A DNA stretch of 64,000 bases. It comes from Mucilaginibacter sp. GTDB lineage: Bacteria > Bacteroidota > Bacteroidia > Sphingobacteriales > Sphingobacteriaceae. Within the stretch, counting starts at the first letter, position 1; the number at the start of each line of letters is the position of its first letter. The notes beneath the pieces were generated by a model. The model was not told the DNA's origin. It ran no database searches and saw only the letters and a program-made list of their open reading frames with translations. The position numbers and the translations under genes were made by a program. This document shows, piece after piece, positions 37,201-46,698 of this stretch. The stretch is taken from positions 47,215 through 111,214 of the forward strand of contig NZ_JANYGH010000063.1 of NCBI RefSeq assembly GCF_025362475.1. The letters run 5' to 3'.

Positions 37201-37548
37201 ACCATAGCCGGTTACTACCACCTCATTTAGGGAGTTGGTACCGGCAATTAAGGTGATCCTTAAATTCGCGTCGGTACCCACAGCAACTTCCTGGGTTTGG
37301 TAGCCGATATAGGAAATTACCAGGGTGTTTCCCGGACTTAAACTAATCGTAAATTCGCCATTAACATCGGTTACAGCACCGGTAGAAGCACCTTTAACAC
37401 GTACAGACGCGCCAATAACGGGTAATTTATCATCGCTGCCGATAACTTTACCTTTGTACTTTGTTTGTGCTGTAACTACCATTGAAGAAACTAAGCAGCA
37501 TAACAGCACGCCAAAGCATCTTCCTTTAAGGAGTAGACTTTTAAACAT
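34288..37548 (-). pseudogene. SusC/RagA-family TonB-dependent receptor, split by an in-frame TAA
   Basis: The gene is one continuous reading frame of 1087 codons interrupted by a single TAA at 36265-36267 (codon 428). The first part (37548-36265) has a signal peptide (ends VTAQ), a carboxypeptidase-regulatory-like domain, the SusC signature LNEVVVTGYG and a plug with SSASIYGARAANGVIVITTK. Beyond the stop, the same frame continues NDEGSGIG, then MAFREQPIIPVYD and the barrel to 34288. No frameshift is needed: changing one base of the TAA would give a normal 1086-residue receptor. Either a real nonsense mutation or a base-call error. The SusD partner is intact. Confidence 0.9.
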
Positions 37549-38283
37549 AGGATTGAGATTTGTTGGTTATATATTTGGTTTATTATTAAATGCAAACAAG
37601 TAAGGAGTTGTATTTAGTTGGTAAACAAAGCGTTCCGGATCTCATCCCGGAACGCAACCCAATATCATTTCTCAAGTGATATTGATCAACTAAATCTCAA
37701 ATGACATGTTTATAATCATCTAAGCTCTTTTAATACATGGCGTTATTTGTCAACGCACTTGTATTGTTAATTCCTTGATCAGATTATTAAAAAGCGTATG
37801 AAATGCTCCTGTTAACAACAATTAATTCTTTAATAAAAGCCTTATGAATCTTAAGGCTTAACTGCTTATACCTGGTTTATTATAATTGAATACAAATAAT
37901 CAAATAATAGATTTATCGATTTTAATATATCGACAAAGCATAGGGTGCGTGAGACAAACAGCCGGAGATATACGACAAAGAAAATTTTGAGTTTTGTATA
38001 AAGATTTAGGGAGACTTTAACGGGATGTAATATATTAGTGCGTGTTTTCAAAAAGACATAATAAACCAATTGTAAGCCAATTTATCGCTTGAAATCACCG
38101 CGTCAACTTATAAAAAGATGACATGGTGGTAATGTGGTATTGAAATTCCTGTTAACTGTAAAGCAGTGTTGTAAGTGAAAAAATGCTTTGAGGTAGGAAA
38201 GTTTGCGCAGTAGGTTTTGTGTAAAAATAATATAGCATTATAGGTATACTTTTAATTAAATCTTTTATAAATGTATTTTAGCC
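37549..38283. other. Intergenic region between divergent susC and lytS genes, with several hairpins
   Basis: 735 bases. Near the susC side are two inverted repeats: GCGTTCCGG/CCGGAACGC (37630-37638 with 37647-37655) and AATATCA/TGATATT (37661-37667 with 37677-37683). A third, AAGCCTTA/TAAGGCTT, is at 37837-37859. The first two would lie in the susC leader RNA, about 80-135 bases before its ATG. No gene is credible here: the 67-codon minus frame at 37866-38069 has no protein features. Confidence 0.5.
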
Positions 38284-39348
38284 ATGTATGAAAATAACAG
38301 GATAGTGGGGTTGAATTTGCATCATAGAAATTTCAAAATTTTAACGCATGTATGCGTTTGGTTGGTTTTGATGGCATTACCTTATATTATGCACTCCTAT
38401 AGGGCAATGCCATCCAGGGCGTACACCCAGGAAGAGATCAACGATTTTTTTAAGATAGATTACATGGGGTATTTTTTTTGGATAGGCACTTTTTACTTAA
38501 ATAGTGCTGTACTGATCCCAAATTTGCTATTGAAAAAAAAATACTTTTATTATTCCTTGACTTTTATTTCAATTTACGCGCTGTACCTGTTTTTTCATCA
38601 CCAGATATATGTGGCCTTAGAAATAGATGTGCCTTATAACTTAATGCGCACCATTTGGTTAAGATTGCCGGCCTTTTTACTTACAATGGCAGCAAGTTTG
38701 GCATATAGCCTGAATAACAATTTACTTGAATACAAGAATAAATTGAACGAAACTGACAGGGAAAAATTAAAGACCGAACTTTCATTTCTGCGATCACAGA
38801 TAAGTCCACATTTTATATTCAATATACTGAATAACATAGTTGCGCTGGTTAGGTTGAATAGTTCAGAACTTGAACCAACAGTGATGAAGCTTTCTGGTTT
38901 AATGAAATACATGCTGTACCACACGGATGAGGAGAAAGTAAATATTAAAGTAGAAGAAGAATACCTGAAAGATTATATTGATTTGCAAAAGCAACGATTT
39001 GGCCGGAAAGTTAAAGTAGAAACTACATTTAATATAAATAATGAGTATCAGCTTATTGAGCCTATGCTTTTAATCCCATTTATAGAAAATGCATTTAAAC
39101 ACGGTGTAAGTTCAATTGATGATGCTCATATCACGATTGAACTATTTGCAGGTGACCATTTTTTGAATTTTAATGTTAGTAATAAATACAATCCTTTTTA
39201 TAAGGAGGAAAAAGATTCTTCTTCGGGCATAGGGATAGCAAACGTGAGCAGGAGAATCAATCTGTTGTATGAAAACAAACATGAGTTAACTATCAATAAT
39301 AAAAACAACCTTTTTGAAGTTAATTTAATATTAAAATTGGACGCATGA
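38284..39348 (+). CDS. LytS/YehU-type sensor histidine kinase (His_kinase family)
   Basis: 354 residues. Four membrane segments in the first ~145 residues (~20-38, ~62-80, ~90-108, ~125-143), then the His_kinase domain with His176 in LRSQISPHFIFNILN and an ATP-binding part with PFIENAFKHG and SSGIGIANVSRR. The kinase overlaps the response regulator by four bases (ATGA, 39345-39348), which marks a translationally coupled two-component pair. It faces the broken susC gene across 735 bases and might control it. No signal is visible beyond the membrane part. Confidence 0.92.
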   Translation: MYENNRIVGLNLHHRNFKILTHVCVWLVLMALPYIMHSYRAMPSRAYTQEEINDFFKIDYMGYFFWIGTFYLNSAVLIPNLLLKKKYFYYSLTFISIYALYLFFHHQIYVALEIDVPYNLMRTIWLRLPAFLLTMAASLAYSLNNNLLEYKNKLNETDREKLKTELSFLRSQISPHFIFNILNNIVALVRLNSSELEPTVMKLSGLMKYMLYHTDEEKVNIKVEEEYLKDYIDLQKQRFGRKVKVETTFNINNEYQLIEPMLLIPFIENAFKHGVSSIDDAHITIELFAGDHFLNFNVSNKYNPFYKEEKDSSSGIGIANVSRRINLLYENKHELTINNKNNLFEVNLILKLDA

Positions 39349-40055
39349 TAAATTGTATTGCAGTTGACGATGAACCTCTGGCTTTAAGTTTACTTACTGA
39401 TAATATAAGTAAAATACCGTTTTTAAACTTACAGGCGGCATGTGATGATGGTTTTTCGGCAAGTAAGGCTTTACAAGATAGCAACGTGGATTTGATGTTT
39501 ATTGATATCCAGATGCCCGGAGTTACAGGGATTCAGTTTATAAATAGCCTGATAAATAAACCGCTGATTATAATCGTATCTGCCTATAAACAATATGCTT
39601 TGGAGGGTTTTGCCTTAAATGTGGTTGATTACCTGATGAAACCTGTTCCGATGGAGCGTTTTATGATGGCTTGCAACAAAGCTAAAGAGCTTTATGAATT
39701 TAAAGAATTGAAGCAGTCTTTAATTAACCAATCAGCAGATCATACTTATCTAAACGCCGGCTATTCAGTTCTTAAAATTGTATTTGATGAAATACTATAT
39801 CTGGAAGGCTTGAGGGATTATGTGAAAATATATTTTCCGGGTGATAAAAAAACAGCTATTGTAAGGCTAAGCTTTAAAAACGTAGAAAAAAACTGGCCGT
39901 CTTATTTTATGCGGGTGCATAAGTCATTTATCATCAACACCCGTAAAATTGAGGCGGTAAGTAAAACTTCCATCATCATTAACGGGAAGGAGTTACCAAT
40001 TGGGGAAGCTTACCGGCAATCGGTAACAGCATTAATTGAAGCTAACAGCAAATAA
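39345..40055 (+). CDS. LytTR-family response regulator
   Basis: 236 residues: an N-terminal receiver (~1-118; acidic DDE at 8-10, phospho-acceptor Asp54 in LMFIDIQMPG, Lys in YLMKPV) and a C-terminal LytTR DNA-binding domain (~135-236; VFDEILYLEGLRDYVKIY, then MRVHKSFIINTRKIEAV). It is encoded with the upstream kinase, whose stop overlaps its start. Promoters in the window that it could bind cannot be identified from sequence alone. Confidence 0.94.
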   Translation: MINCIAVDDEPLALSLLTDNISKIPFLNLQAACDDGFSASKALQDSNVDLMFIDIQMPGVTGIQFINSLINKPLIIIVSAYKQYALEGFALNVVDYLMKPVPMERFMMACNKAKELYEFKELKQSLINQSADHTYLNAGYSVLKIVFDEILYLEGLRDYVKIYFPGDKKTAIVRLSFKNVEKNWPSYFMRVHKSFIINTRKIEAVSKTSIIINGKELPIGEAYRQSVTALIEANSK

Positions 40056-40137
40056 ATTTTAACGTGCTGGCTGGCGAAAAAAACACCCTGTAATTTCGAC
40101 CTCCTTGTTTTCCATTCGTGAAATTCGTGCTTATAAT

Positions 40138-40145
40138 TATCTTTG
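40138..40145 (+). promoter_or_regulatory. Predicted -7 box of the kdsA-kdsD promoter
   Basis: TATCTTTG, an exact TAnnTTTG match, 18 bases before the kdsA ATG. The -33 position 19 bases upstream reads TTCG, one base off TTTG. This gives a very short leader, in line with absence of a ribosome-binding site. Confidence 0.5.
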
Positions 40146-40163
40146 CCCTATAACTTTCATAAT

Positions 40164-40940
40164 ATGTTGTTTGAGCAAATGCGGCAGAAGCCGTTTTTTA
40201 TACTGGGACCCTGTGTAATGGAGAACCAGGAATTGTTATACCAGGTAGCAGAAAAAGTTGCCGAAGTAGGGCAGAAATACAATGTGCCTGTAGTATTCAA
40301 GTCATCATTTGATAAAGCCAATCGTACATCTATACATTCATATCGCGGTCCGGGTATTGAAAAAGGTATGGAAATGCTTCAAAATGTGAAGGATAAATTT
40401 GGCTTGCCTGTTTTAACTGATATTCACGAGCCTTTTCAGGCAGCCATTGCTGCAGAGGTGGTTGATGTTTTGCAGATCCCTGCTTTTTTATGCCGTCAGA
40501 CAGATCTGTTGGTAGCAGCAGCCGAAACCGGTAAAATTGTGAATGTAAAAAAGGCGCAGTTCCTTTCTGGCGCCGATATGTTTTATCCCGCCCAAAAGGT
40601 TCTGGAAGCAGGTAATAACCAGGTAGTACTTACCGAGCGTGGTAATATGTATGGTTACAATAACCTGGCGGTTGATTTCAGGAATATTTATGATATGAAA
40701 GCATTTGGTCACCCGGTTTGCATGGATTGTACCCATTCGGTACAACGCCCGGGCGGGGCAGGGGGCAAAACCGGCGGCGACCGTACTTTTGTGCCTATGA
40801 TGGCCCTGGCTGCAAAAGCTTTTGGCGCTGATGGTTATTTTATTGAAACGCATCCCGATCCTGATAATGCATTAAGTGATGGCCCTAATATGCTTAAACT
40901 GCATGATTTAGATGGTTTGATTGCTTCATTAGTTGGTTAA
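40164..40940 (+). CDS. kdsA: 3-deoxy-8-phosphooctulonate synthase (KDO8P synthase)
   Basis: Condenses phosphoenolpyruvate with arabinose 5-phosphate to KDO 8-phosphate for LPS inner core. 258 residues, usual length. Family motifs: GPCVMEN at the N-terminus, TDIHEPFQ, QIPAFLCRQTDLL, MDCTHSVQRPGG and FIETHPDPDNALSDGPNML. ATG 40164 chosen over an in-frame TTG at 40143. The kdsD gene starts 3 bases after its stop: substrate supply and use are in one operon. It confirms an LPS-making Gram-negative organism. Confidence 0.95.
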   Translation: MLFEQMRQKPFFILGPCVMENQELLYQVAEKVAEVGQKYNVPVVFKSSFDKANRTSIHSYRGPGIEKGMEMLQNVKDKFGLPVLTDIHEPFQAAIAAEVVDVLQIPAFLCRQTDLLVAAAETGKIVNVKKAQFLSGADMFYPAQKVLEAGNNQVVLTERGNMYGYNNLAVDFRNIYDMKAFGHPVCMDCTHSVQRPGGAGGKTGGDRTFVPMMALAAKAFGADGYFIETHPDPDNALSDGPNMLKLHDLDGLIASLVG

Positions 40941-40943
40941 GCA

Positions 40944-41879
40944 ATGAAGGATATTGCTAAAAGAGTTTTTGATATAGAGATCGAATCGCTGCAACATGTG
41001 GCCGGTTTAATTGATGACGAGTTTACCAAAACGGTAAATGCCATATTAAGCAATACCGGGAAGCTTATTGTTATAGGCATCGGTAAATCTGGGCTTATAG
41101 GCAAAAAAATTGCAGCTACTTTAGCAAGTACAGGAACGCCTAGTTTTTTCCTTCATCCTGGCGAGGCTTTTCATGGGGATTTGGGTATGGTTAGTACCAA
41201 TGATATCGTGATGCTGATCTCTTATTCGGGCGAAACTGATGAGGTGTTAAGGATCATTCCATTTTTAAAATGGAATAAAAACCTGGTTATAGGGGTAACC
41301 GGTAATCCAAATTCAACGGTAGCTAAAAATAGCGATCACCATTTAAATGTTAAAATTTCACGTGAGGCCTGTCCCCTTGAACTTGCACCAACCTCATCAA
41401 CCACGGCCGCGTTGGTAATGGGCGATGCGCTTGCAATTGCTTTAATGGAATCCCGTGATTTTAAACAGCATGATTTTGCCCGTTTTCATCCCGGTGGGAG
41501 CCTGGGGCGCAAACTGCTTATAAAAGTTAAAGACCTGATGCGTACCGATAAACTGCCATTTATTGAGGAGCAGGCTTCATTTATGAATCTGTTATTAAAA
41601 ATGTCAGAAGGGCGGTTGGGTATGGTTATGGTAGGGGATGCCACTTATATTAAAGGTATAGTCACCGATGGGGATCTGAGAAGGGCCCTGTTAAAGCATC
41701 CTGATATAGCAACCTTAACTGTGTTTGAAATTATGACCCAAAATCCTATTATTATAGATGAAGATGAGTTTGCAAGTCATGCAGAACAGCTTATGCTGGA
41801 AAAGAAAGTTACTACATTGCTTGTAGGTTCGGCGCAAAACAGATCAATATCTGGCGTTTACCAGATATATAACGCTTAA
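40944..41879 (+). CDS. kdsD: Arabinose-5-phosphate isomerase (KdsD/KpsF/GutQ family)
   Basis: Converts ribulose 5-phosphate to arabinose 5-phosphate, the KdsA substrate. 311 residues: an SIS sugar-isomerase domain (~1-190; GIGKSGLIGKKIAATLASTG, then ISYSGETDEVLR and FARFHPGGSLGRKLL) and a pair of CBS domains (~200-311; DLMRTDKLPFI ... EIMTQNPIIID). Immediately follows kdsA (3-base gap). CBS domains suggest allosteric control by a nucleotide or sugar nucleotide. Confidence 0.93.
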   Translation: MKDIAKRVFDIEIESLQHVAGLIDDEFTKTVNAILSNTGKLIVIGIGKSGLIGKKIAATLASTGTPSFFLHPGEAFHGDLGMVSTNDIVMLISYSGETDEVLRIIPFLKWNKNLVIGVTGNPNSTVAKNSDHHLNVKISREACPLELAPTSSTTAALVMGDALAIALMESRDFKQHDFARFHPGGSLGRKLLIKVKDLMRTDKLPFIEEQASFMNLLLKMSEGRLGMVMVGDATYIKGIVTDGDLRRALLKHPDIATLTVFEIMTQNPIIIDEDEFASHAEQLMLEKKVTTLLVGSAQNRSISGVYQIYNA

Positions 41880-42127
41880 TCCCAACAGAAGATAACTTTA
41901 CCCGGTTTAGTGATGATAGTAAATACGTCGGTTCATAAACCCGTAGGGATGATCGTTCGGAATTTTAGCAAAACTGAATTGGGAGCTGCTAAATAACGAT
42001 AGAAATAATTCAAATCTCATATAATATCCGAGAAGGTGTAAATAACCAACGGAGTCATGCTATAAAGAGCCGGGTTCAGCGTTTATAGCAAAATTAATTA
42101 ACTTTACCCATCTATACTACCTTATAA

Positions 42128-43426
42128 ATGTTTGAAGAGCCCCTGAGTATCCGCATTGCAATAATAGGCCTCGGTTATGTTGGTTTACCATTAGCTGTTG
42201 AGTTTGCCAAAAAATTTCCGGTTAAAGGTTTTGATATAAAGAAAGGCCGGGTTGATGAATTAAATAATGCATTTGATCGCACGCTTGAAACGGATACAGA
42301 AGTTTTAAGATCGGTTTTATCAACAGGCATTGGCAATGGTCTTATTTGTACGTCAACTGTTCAGGATATTACCGATTGCAATGTATATATCATCTCGGTA
42401 CCCACACCAACAGATCTGCACAACCGTCCCGATTTGAGTTTATTGATAAAAGCAAGTGAATCTGTTGCCAACGTACTACAGCCAGGTGATGTAGTTATTT
42501 ATGAATCAACAGTTTATCCTGGCGTTACCGAAGATGTGTGCGTACCGGTGCTTGAGCGGGTGTCAAAATTAAAGTATAATGTCGATTTCTTTGCCGGATA
42601 CTCGCCGGAGCGAATCAATCCGGGAGATAAAATTCATACGTTAACTAATATTTTGAAGGTAACCTCTGGCTCAACGCCCGAGGCTGCGGATTTTATTGAC
42701 AAGCTTTATCAAACTATTGTTCATGCTGGTACACATAAAGCCCCAAGTATAAAGGTTGCCGAGGCCTGTAAAGTAATAGAAAACTCGCAGCGCGATATCA
42801 ATATTGCTTTTGTCAATGAGCTATCCAAAATATTTAATATTATGGGCATTGATACACACGCGGTTTTGGAAGCGGCAGGTACCAAATGGAACTTTCTAAA
42901 TTTTAAACCCGGACTTGTGGGTGGCCATTGCACGGGCGTTGATCCTTACTATCTCGCTCAAAAAGCGCAGGAAGTTGGCTACCATCCCGAGATCATATTG
43001 GCTGGTCGGCGGCTTAATGACGGCATGGGTACTTATGTAGCCCTGGAGGTCATTAAACTAATGATTAAGAAAGATATTCAGGTTAAAAACTCAAATGTAT
43101 TGGTACTTGGTTTTACATTTAAAGAAAATTGCCCGGATGTACGGAATACAAGAGTGATTGATATTGTAAAGGTTTTAAGTGAATATGAAATTTGTTATGA
43201 AATTTATGATCCCTGGGCCGATCCTTCAGAGGTTAAACACGAGTATGGCGTACAAACAATTAAGCATGTTGATGGTTTAAAGGGGGGGTATGATGCCATA
43301 ATAGTTGCGGTTTCGCACAGGGAATTTTTTGAGTTAAATTATAGTCAGCTAAAGAAAACGCCTTTATCTGTTATATATGATATAAAAGGCATGCTTGATA
43401 AAGATATCGTTGACGGACGGTTATAG
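42128..43426 (+). CDS. UDP-sugar dehydrogenase (TviB/WbpO type)
   Basis: NAD-dependent oxidation of a UDP-hexosamine to the uronic acid, used for capsule or O-antigen. 432 residues: N-terminal Rossmann fold (RIAIIGLGYVGLPLAVEF), central helix with EACKVIENSQRDINIAF, catalytic Cys268 in GGHCTGVDPYY, and the C-terminal nucleotide-sugar-binding part. The GGHCTGVDPYYL form points to the UDP-GlcNAc/GalNAc dehydrogenase group rather than UDP-glucose. A TAACTTTA sequence shortly before the ATG is a near -7 match. The glycosyl-1-phosphate transferase lies 225 bases downstream. Confidence 0.9.
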   Translation: MFEEPLSIRIAIIGLGYVGLPLAVEFAKKFPVKGFDIKKGRVDELNNAFDRTLETDTEVLRSVLSTGIGNGLICTSTVQDITDCNVYIISVPTPTDLHNRPDLSLLIKASESVANVLQPGDVVIYESTVYPGVTEDVCVPVLERVSKLKYNVDFFAGYSPERINPGDKIHTLTNILKVTSGSTPEAADFIDKLYQTIVHAGTHKAPSIKVAEACKVIENSQRDINIAFVNELSKIFNIMGIDTHAVLEAAGTKWNFLNFKPGLVGGHCTGVDPYYLAQKAQEVGYHPEIILAGRRLNDGMGTYVALEVIKLMIKKDIQVKNSNVLVLGFTFKENCPDVRNTRVIDIVKVLSEYEICYEIYDPWADPSEVKHEYGVQTIKHVDGLKGGYDAIIVAVSHREFFELNYSQLKKTPLSVIYDIKGMLDKDIVDGRL

Positions 43427-43651
43427 TATCGCCGGATTTACAAGATTAATATTCGCGTTTTACGATCATAAAGGGTTACTTAGTGCGCTAATAATTTTAT
43501 ATTTGATTTTGTTGAAATTTCTAAATTTTTAATTTTGTCAATCATGCCCTAACACTTTTGTAATCGTTTGTGCATTCAATTATCACATTGTTATTTATAA
43601 ATAAATATGCTAATTTTAGCAGGTGTTGTATACTTCAAGAAGCTCTAATAC

Positions 43652-45055
43652 ATGATTCACAGATACGCTACTTTTATTAAAGCAGTGAACCTTACCATTG
43701 ATTATATTATACTTAATATGAGCATGGTAATTTCTTACTTTATTGAGGACAGGTCATACGTTTTTTGGATTAACAACAGAAAATATTTGCCTATTGTTTT
43801 AGTTTTTAACTTGATCTGGTTATTGTCTGCCAATATCACCGGGTTGTATGAACACGTATTAAACAAAGATTCTATAAAAACTTACCGAGGTGTAATAAAA
43901 ACCTACCTGTTGTTTGTGAGTTTTATCTGCTTTACTATTATAATACTCATAGGTACAAAGGCTTATTTTATTACTCGGGAGTATTTGTTTTACTCGTTGG
44001 CACTGTTCGGTTTTCTTTTAGGTTTATGGAAATTGATATTTCTTACCATTCGTAAAAGTGATAGGGCATCGCTAATTGATACCCGGGCCGTAATTATTAT
44101 TGGTGGTGGCCGTATAGGAACTGATCTTTATAGCTTTTTCAAACAAAACCCTGAACGTGGTTACAGCCTGATTGGCTTTTTTGATGATGACCCCAAAACA
44201 GTTAGCGACAATCATTTATATTTAGGAGGAACAGATGATTGCATAAGCTACGTGTTAAACAATAAAGTCGACGAGATATTTTGTACACTGCCAAGCTCAG
44301 AAGCACAAACTATTGAGCGGCTTATGCTTGATGCTGATAAAAACCTCATCAGGTTTAAATTCATACCAGAGTACTATGACTATGCAAAAAAACCAACCTT
44401 TATACAAAGTTTTGGGCATATCCCGGTAATATCTGTAAGACCCGAGCCGCTCGAAAATATGCTCAACAGGTTTATAAAGCGCCTGTTTGACGTTACATTT
44501 TCGTTGTTCATTATTCTGTTTGTTTTTAGCTGGCTGTTCCCAATACTGGCTATCCTGATCAAGCTGGAATCGAGGGGACCTATATTTTTTGTACAGGAAC
44601 GCTCTGGCAGGGATAATAAACCATTTAAATGCTATAAATTCCGCAGTATGCGGGTAAATAAAGATTCGGATAAGAAGCAAGCTACCCGTGGCGATGCCCG
44701 TATAACTAAAACAGGCGCTTTTATCCGTAAAACCAGTTTAGATGAACTACCTCAGTTTTTCAATGTAATACTTGGTAACATGTCTGTGGTAGGTCCACGG
44801 CCTCACATGATCAGCCACACTCAACAATATTCGCAGTTGATAGATACTTTCATGGTAAGGCACTTTCTTAAGCCTGGTATTACCGGATGGGCACAAATTA
44901 AAGGTTTAAGGGGCGAAACACAAACCACCCAGGCTATGCTTGAACGTGTGGAGGCTGATGTTTGGTACCTCGAGAACTGGTCGTTCCTGTTGGATCTGAA
45001 GATTGTATTTTTAACTTTCTGGAACGCTTTAAGGGGCGAAAAGAACGCGTTTTAA
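43652..45055 (+). CDS. Undecaprenyl-phosphate glycosyl-1-phosphate transferase (WcaJ type)
   Basis: Adds the first sugar phosphate to the lipid carrier at the start of exopolysaccharide or capsule assembly. 467 residues: four to five membrane helices (~1-130), a CoA_binding_3-like Rossmann domain (~145-250; VIIIGGGRIGTDLYSF), and the bacterial sugar transferase domain (~275-467), which begins RLFDVTFSLFIILF and contains KFRSMR, TSLDELPQFFNVILG and VVGPRPHM. A C-terminal WYLENWSFLLDLKI is typical. Next gene starts 1 base after the stop. Confidence 0.93.
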   Translation: MIHRYATFIKAVNLTIDYIILNMSMVISYFIEDRSYVFWINNRKYLPIVLVFNLIWLLSANITGLYEHVLNKDSIKTYRGVIKTYLLFVSFICFTIIILIGTKAYFITREYLFYSLALFGFLLGLWKLIFLTIRKSDRASLIDTRAVIIIGGGRIGTDLYSFFKQNPERGYSLIGFFDDDPKTVSDNHLYLGGTDDCISYVLNNKVDEIFCTLPSSEAQTIERLMLDADKNLIRFKFIPEYYDYAKKPTFIQSFGHIPVISVRPEPLENMLNRFIKRLFDVTFSLFIILFVFSWLFPILAILIKLESRGPIFFVQERSGRDNKPFKCYKFRSMRVNKDSDKKQATRGDARITKTGAFIRKTSLDELPQFFNVILGNMSVVGPRPHMISHTQQYSQLIDTFMVRHFLKPGITGWAQIKGLRGETQTTQAMLERVEADVWYLENWSFLLDLKIVFLTFWNALRGEKNAF

Positions 45056-45056
45056 T

Positions 45057-45836
45057 ATGGCTGTGTTCCACGATCAATTAAATCGTGAAGTATATTTACC
45101 TGTCGTACCTAAAAGGATAATTTCTGTTGTTCCGTCCCAAACCGAACTTTTATTATATTTAGGGTTGGATGCTGAACTTGTTGGCATTACTAAATTCTGC
45201 ATTCATCCCAAGCAAAAAGTTAAAACTATAACCAAAGTAGGGGGTACCAAGCAGCTCAATATTCCACTGATTAAATCATTACAGCCCGATCTGATAATAG
45301 CCAACAAAGAAGAAAACGAACGTAGCCAAATAGAAGAGCTCATGGATATCTGCCCGGTTTGGATAAGCGATATCTATGATCTTGATGGTGCGCTTAAGAT
45401 GATCCGGGGTGTAGGCTTAATAGTCGATCGCCGGCGAGAGGCGGAAATTTTATGTAGTGAGATCAGCCTGGGTTTTAATACATTGCTTTTACCTCGTTTA
45501 AATCTTCGGGTAGCTTACCTTATCTGGCGAAAACCTTATATGGTGGCCGCCAAACAAACTTATATTGATAGCCTGTTGCAAAAGTGTGGTTTAATCAACG
45601 CTTTTGAAACAGCCAGGTACCCCGAAGTTTCGACCGATGAACTGGTAAAAGTAAACCCCGATGTGGTGTTTCTATCATCAGAACCTTACCCTTTTGCACA
45701 AAAACATATAGAAGAATTTAAACAGTTGCTGCCAAAGGCGAAAATTATTCTGGTAGATGGTGAATTGTTTTCATGGTATGGCAGCAGGTTGTTGCAAGTG
45801 CCGGAGTATCTGAAATCTTCAATGCAGATAGTTTAA
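45057..45836 (+). CDS. Helical-backbone metal-receptor (BtuF/FhuD-like) protein without a signal peptide
   Basis: 259 residues of the TroA-like fold: KRIISVVPSQTELLLYLGLDAELVGITKFCIHP at the start, TKVGGTKQLNIPLIKSLQPDLIIANKEEN in the centre and YLIWRKPYMVAA later. It resembles cobalamin- or siderophore-binding proteins, but the N-terminus lacks a signal or lipobox, so it stays in the cytoplasm. Such solitary forms are common in Bacteroidota; their ligand is not known. Nearly overlaps the WcaJ-type gene (1-base gap), so it is co-transcribed. Confidence 0.8.
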   Translation: MAVFHDQLNREVYLPVVPKRIISVVPSQTELLLYLGLDAELVGITKFCIHPKQKVKTITKVGGTKQLNIPLIKSLQPDLIIANKEENERSQIEELMDICPVWISDIYDLDGALKMIRGVGLIVDRRREAEILCSEISLGFNTLLLPRLNLRVAYLIWRKPYMVAAKQTYIDSLLQKCGLINAFETARYPEVSTDELVKVNPDVVFLSSEPYPFAQKHIEEFKQLLPKAKIILVDGELFSWYGSRLLQVPEYLKSSMQIV

Positions 45837-45929
45837 TCTTTAGTTTCGGCTGCAAATATTAATTGCTTTTTTAATACCCTCTTTCTCCAGGTTTGATTTG
45901 CCGGCGGCTCTAAGCAGCTATTAATCTAA

Positions 45930-45949
45930 GGGCATAAAGCCCGCTTTTA
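45930..45949 (+). terminator. Possible weak terminator
   Basis: GGGC-ATAAA-GCCC followed by GCTTTTAA, about 90 bases after the metal-receptor gene. The stem is only 4 bp, so support is weak; it is the best candidate in this gap. Confidence 0.3.
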
Positions 45950-46101
45950 ACCGGCTGATTTTTATACCATATTTATTGTCATTTTTTATTCGGACAAGTG
46001 TTTTTCCCTCTCAATTTCATGCGCGGAATTATAAAACGGTTTAAATTAGTACGATCATAAATTATGAACCTATTTAAAAAAAACAATATAAATAAGCTAT
46101 C

Positions 46102-46698
46102 ATGAAAATCATTATCGTGGGTGCTACCGGCACCATAGGAAAGCACGTAACAGCGGCTCTTGAAAAAGAACACCAGGTTATAAAAGTAGGCTTAAATAGC
46201 GGCGACCTGCAATTAGATATCAGCTCACCGGAAGCTATTGAGCGTTTTTATGAGCATGTTGGCCCATTTGATGCACTGGTAAGTACAACCGGAAATGGCC
46301 ATTTTGGGCCTTTAGCTTCGATGAAATATGCTGATTTCATGAAAGGGATAGATAGTAAGCTCATGGGACAGGTTAACCTGGTTTTAACAGGTCAGCATTA
46401 TATTAATCCTAAGGGTTCTTTTACATTAACATCTGGTATTTTAAGTGAAGATCCCATTGTTTTAGGAGCAAATTTAAGCGCCGTAAATGGAGCGCTTGAT
46501 GCTTTTGTAAGATCGGCAGCAATCGAGCTTGAAAATGGTGTCCGTATCAATTCCATAAGTCCTGGCGTGGTGGAGGATTCTCCGGGGTATTTTCCATACT
46601 TTCCCGGCCATGCACCCGTGACTATGGAAAGGGTAACACAGGCTTATATCAAAAGTGTTTTGGGTGCTCAAACGGGGCAAACTTTTAAGGTATTTTGA
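46102..46698 (+). CDS. Short-chain dehydrogenase/reductase-like protein
   Basis: 198 residues, the small SDR group. Nucleotide loop IVGATGTIGKHV at the N-terminus, VSTTGNGHFGPL in place of the NNAG strand, and SISPGVVEDSPGYFP near the end. The usual catalytic Tyr-x-x-x-Lys is not seen; the corresponding region reads NLSAVNGALDAFV. That substitution is common in this subgroup and does not by itself mean loss of function. Cytoplasmic; stands alone. Confidence 0.85.
   Translation: MKIIIVGATGTIGKHVTAALEKEHQVIKVGLNSGDLQLDISSPEAIERFYEHVGPFDALVSTTGNGHFGPLASMKYADFMKGIDSKLMGQVNLVLTGQHYINPKGSFTLTSGILSEDPIVLGANLSAVNGALDAFVRSAAIELENGVRINSISPGVVEDSPGYFPYFPGHAPVTMERVTQAYIKSVLGAQTGQTFKVF

Noticed and set aside
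37866..38069. 67-codon minus-strand frame in the susC/lytS gap
   Set aside because: Hydrophobic and low-complexity, probably chance reading of AT-rich promoter DNA.
43613..43620. CTAATTTTAG before the WcaJ-type gene as a third SOS-like dyad
   Set aside because: The spacing between CTAA and TTAG is 2 instead of 5 bases, and the flanks do not match.
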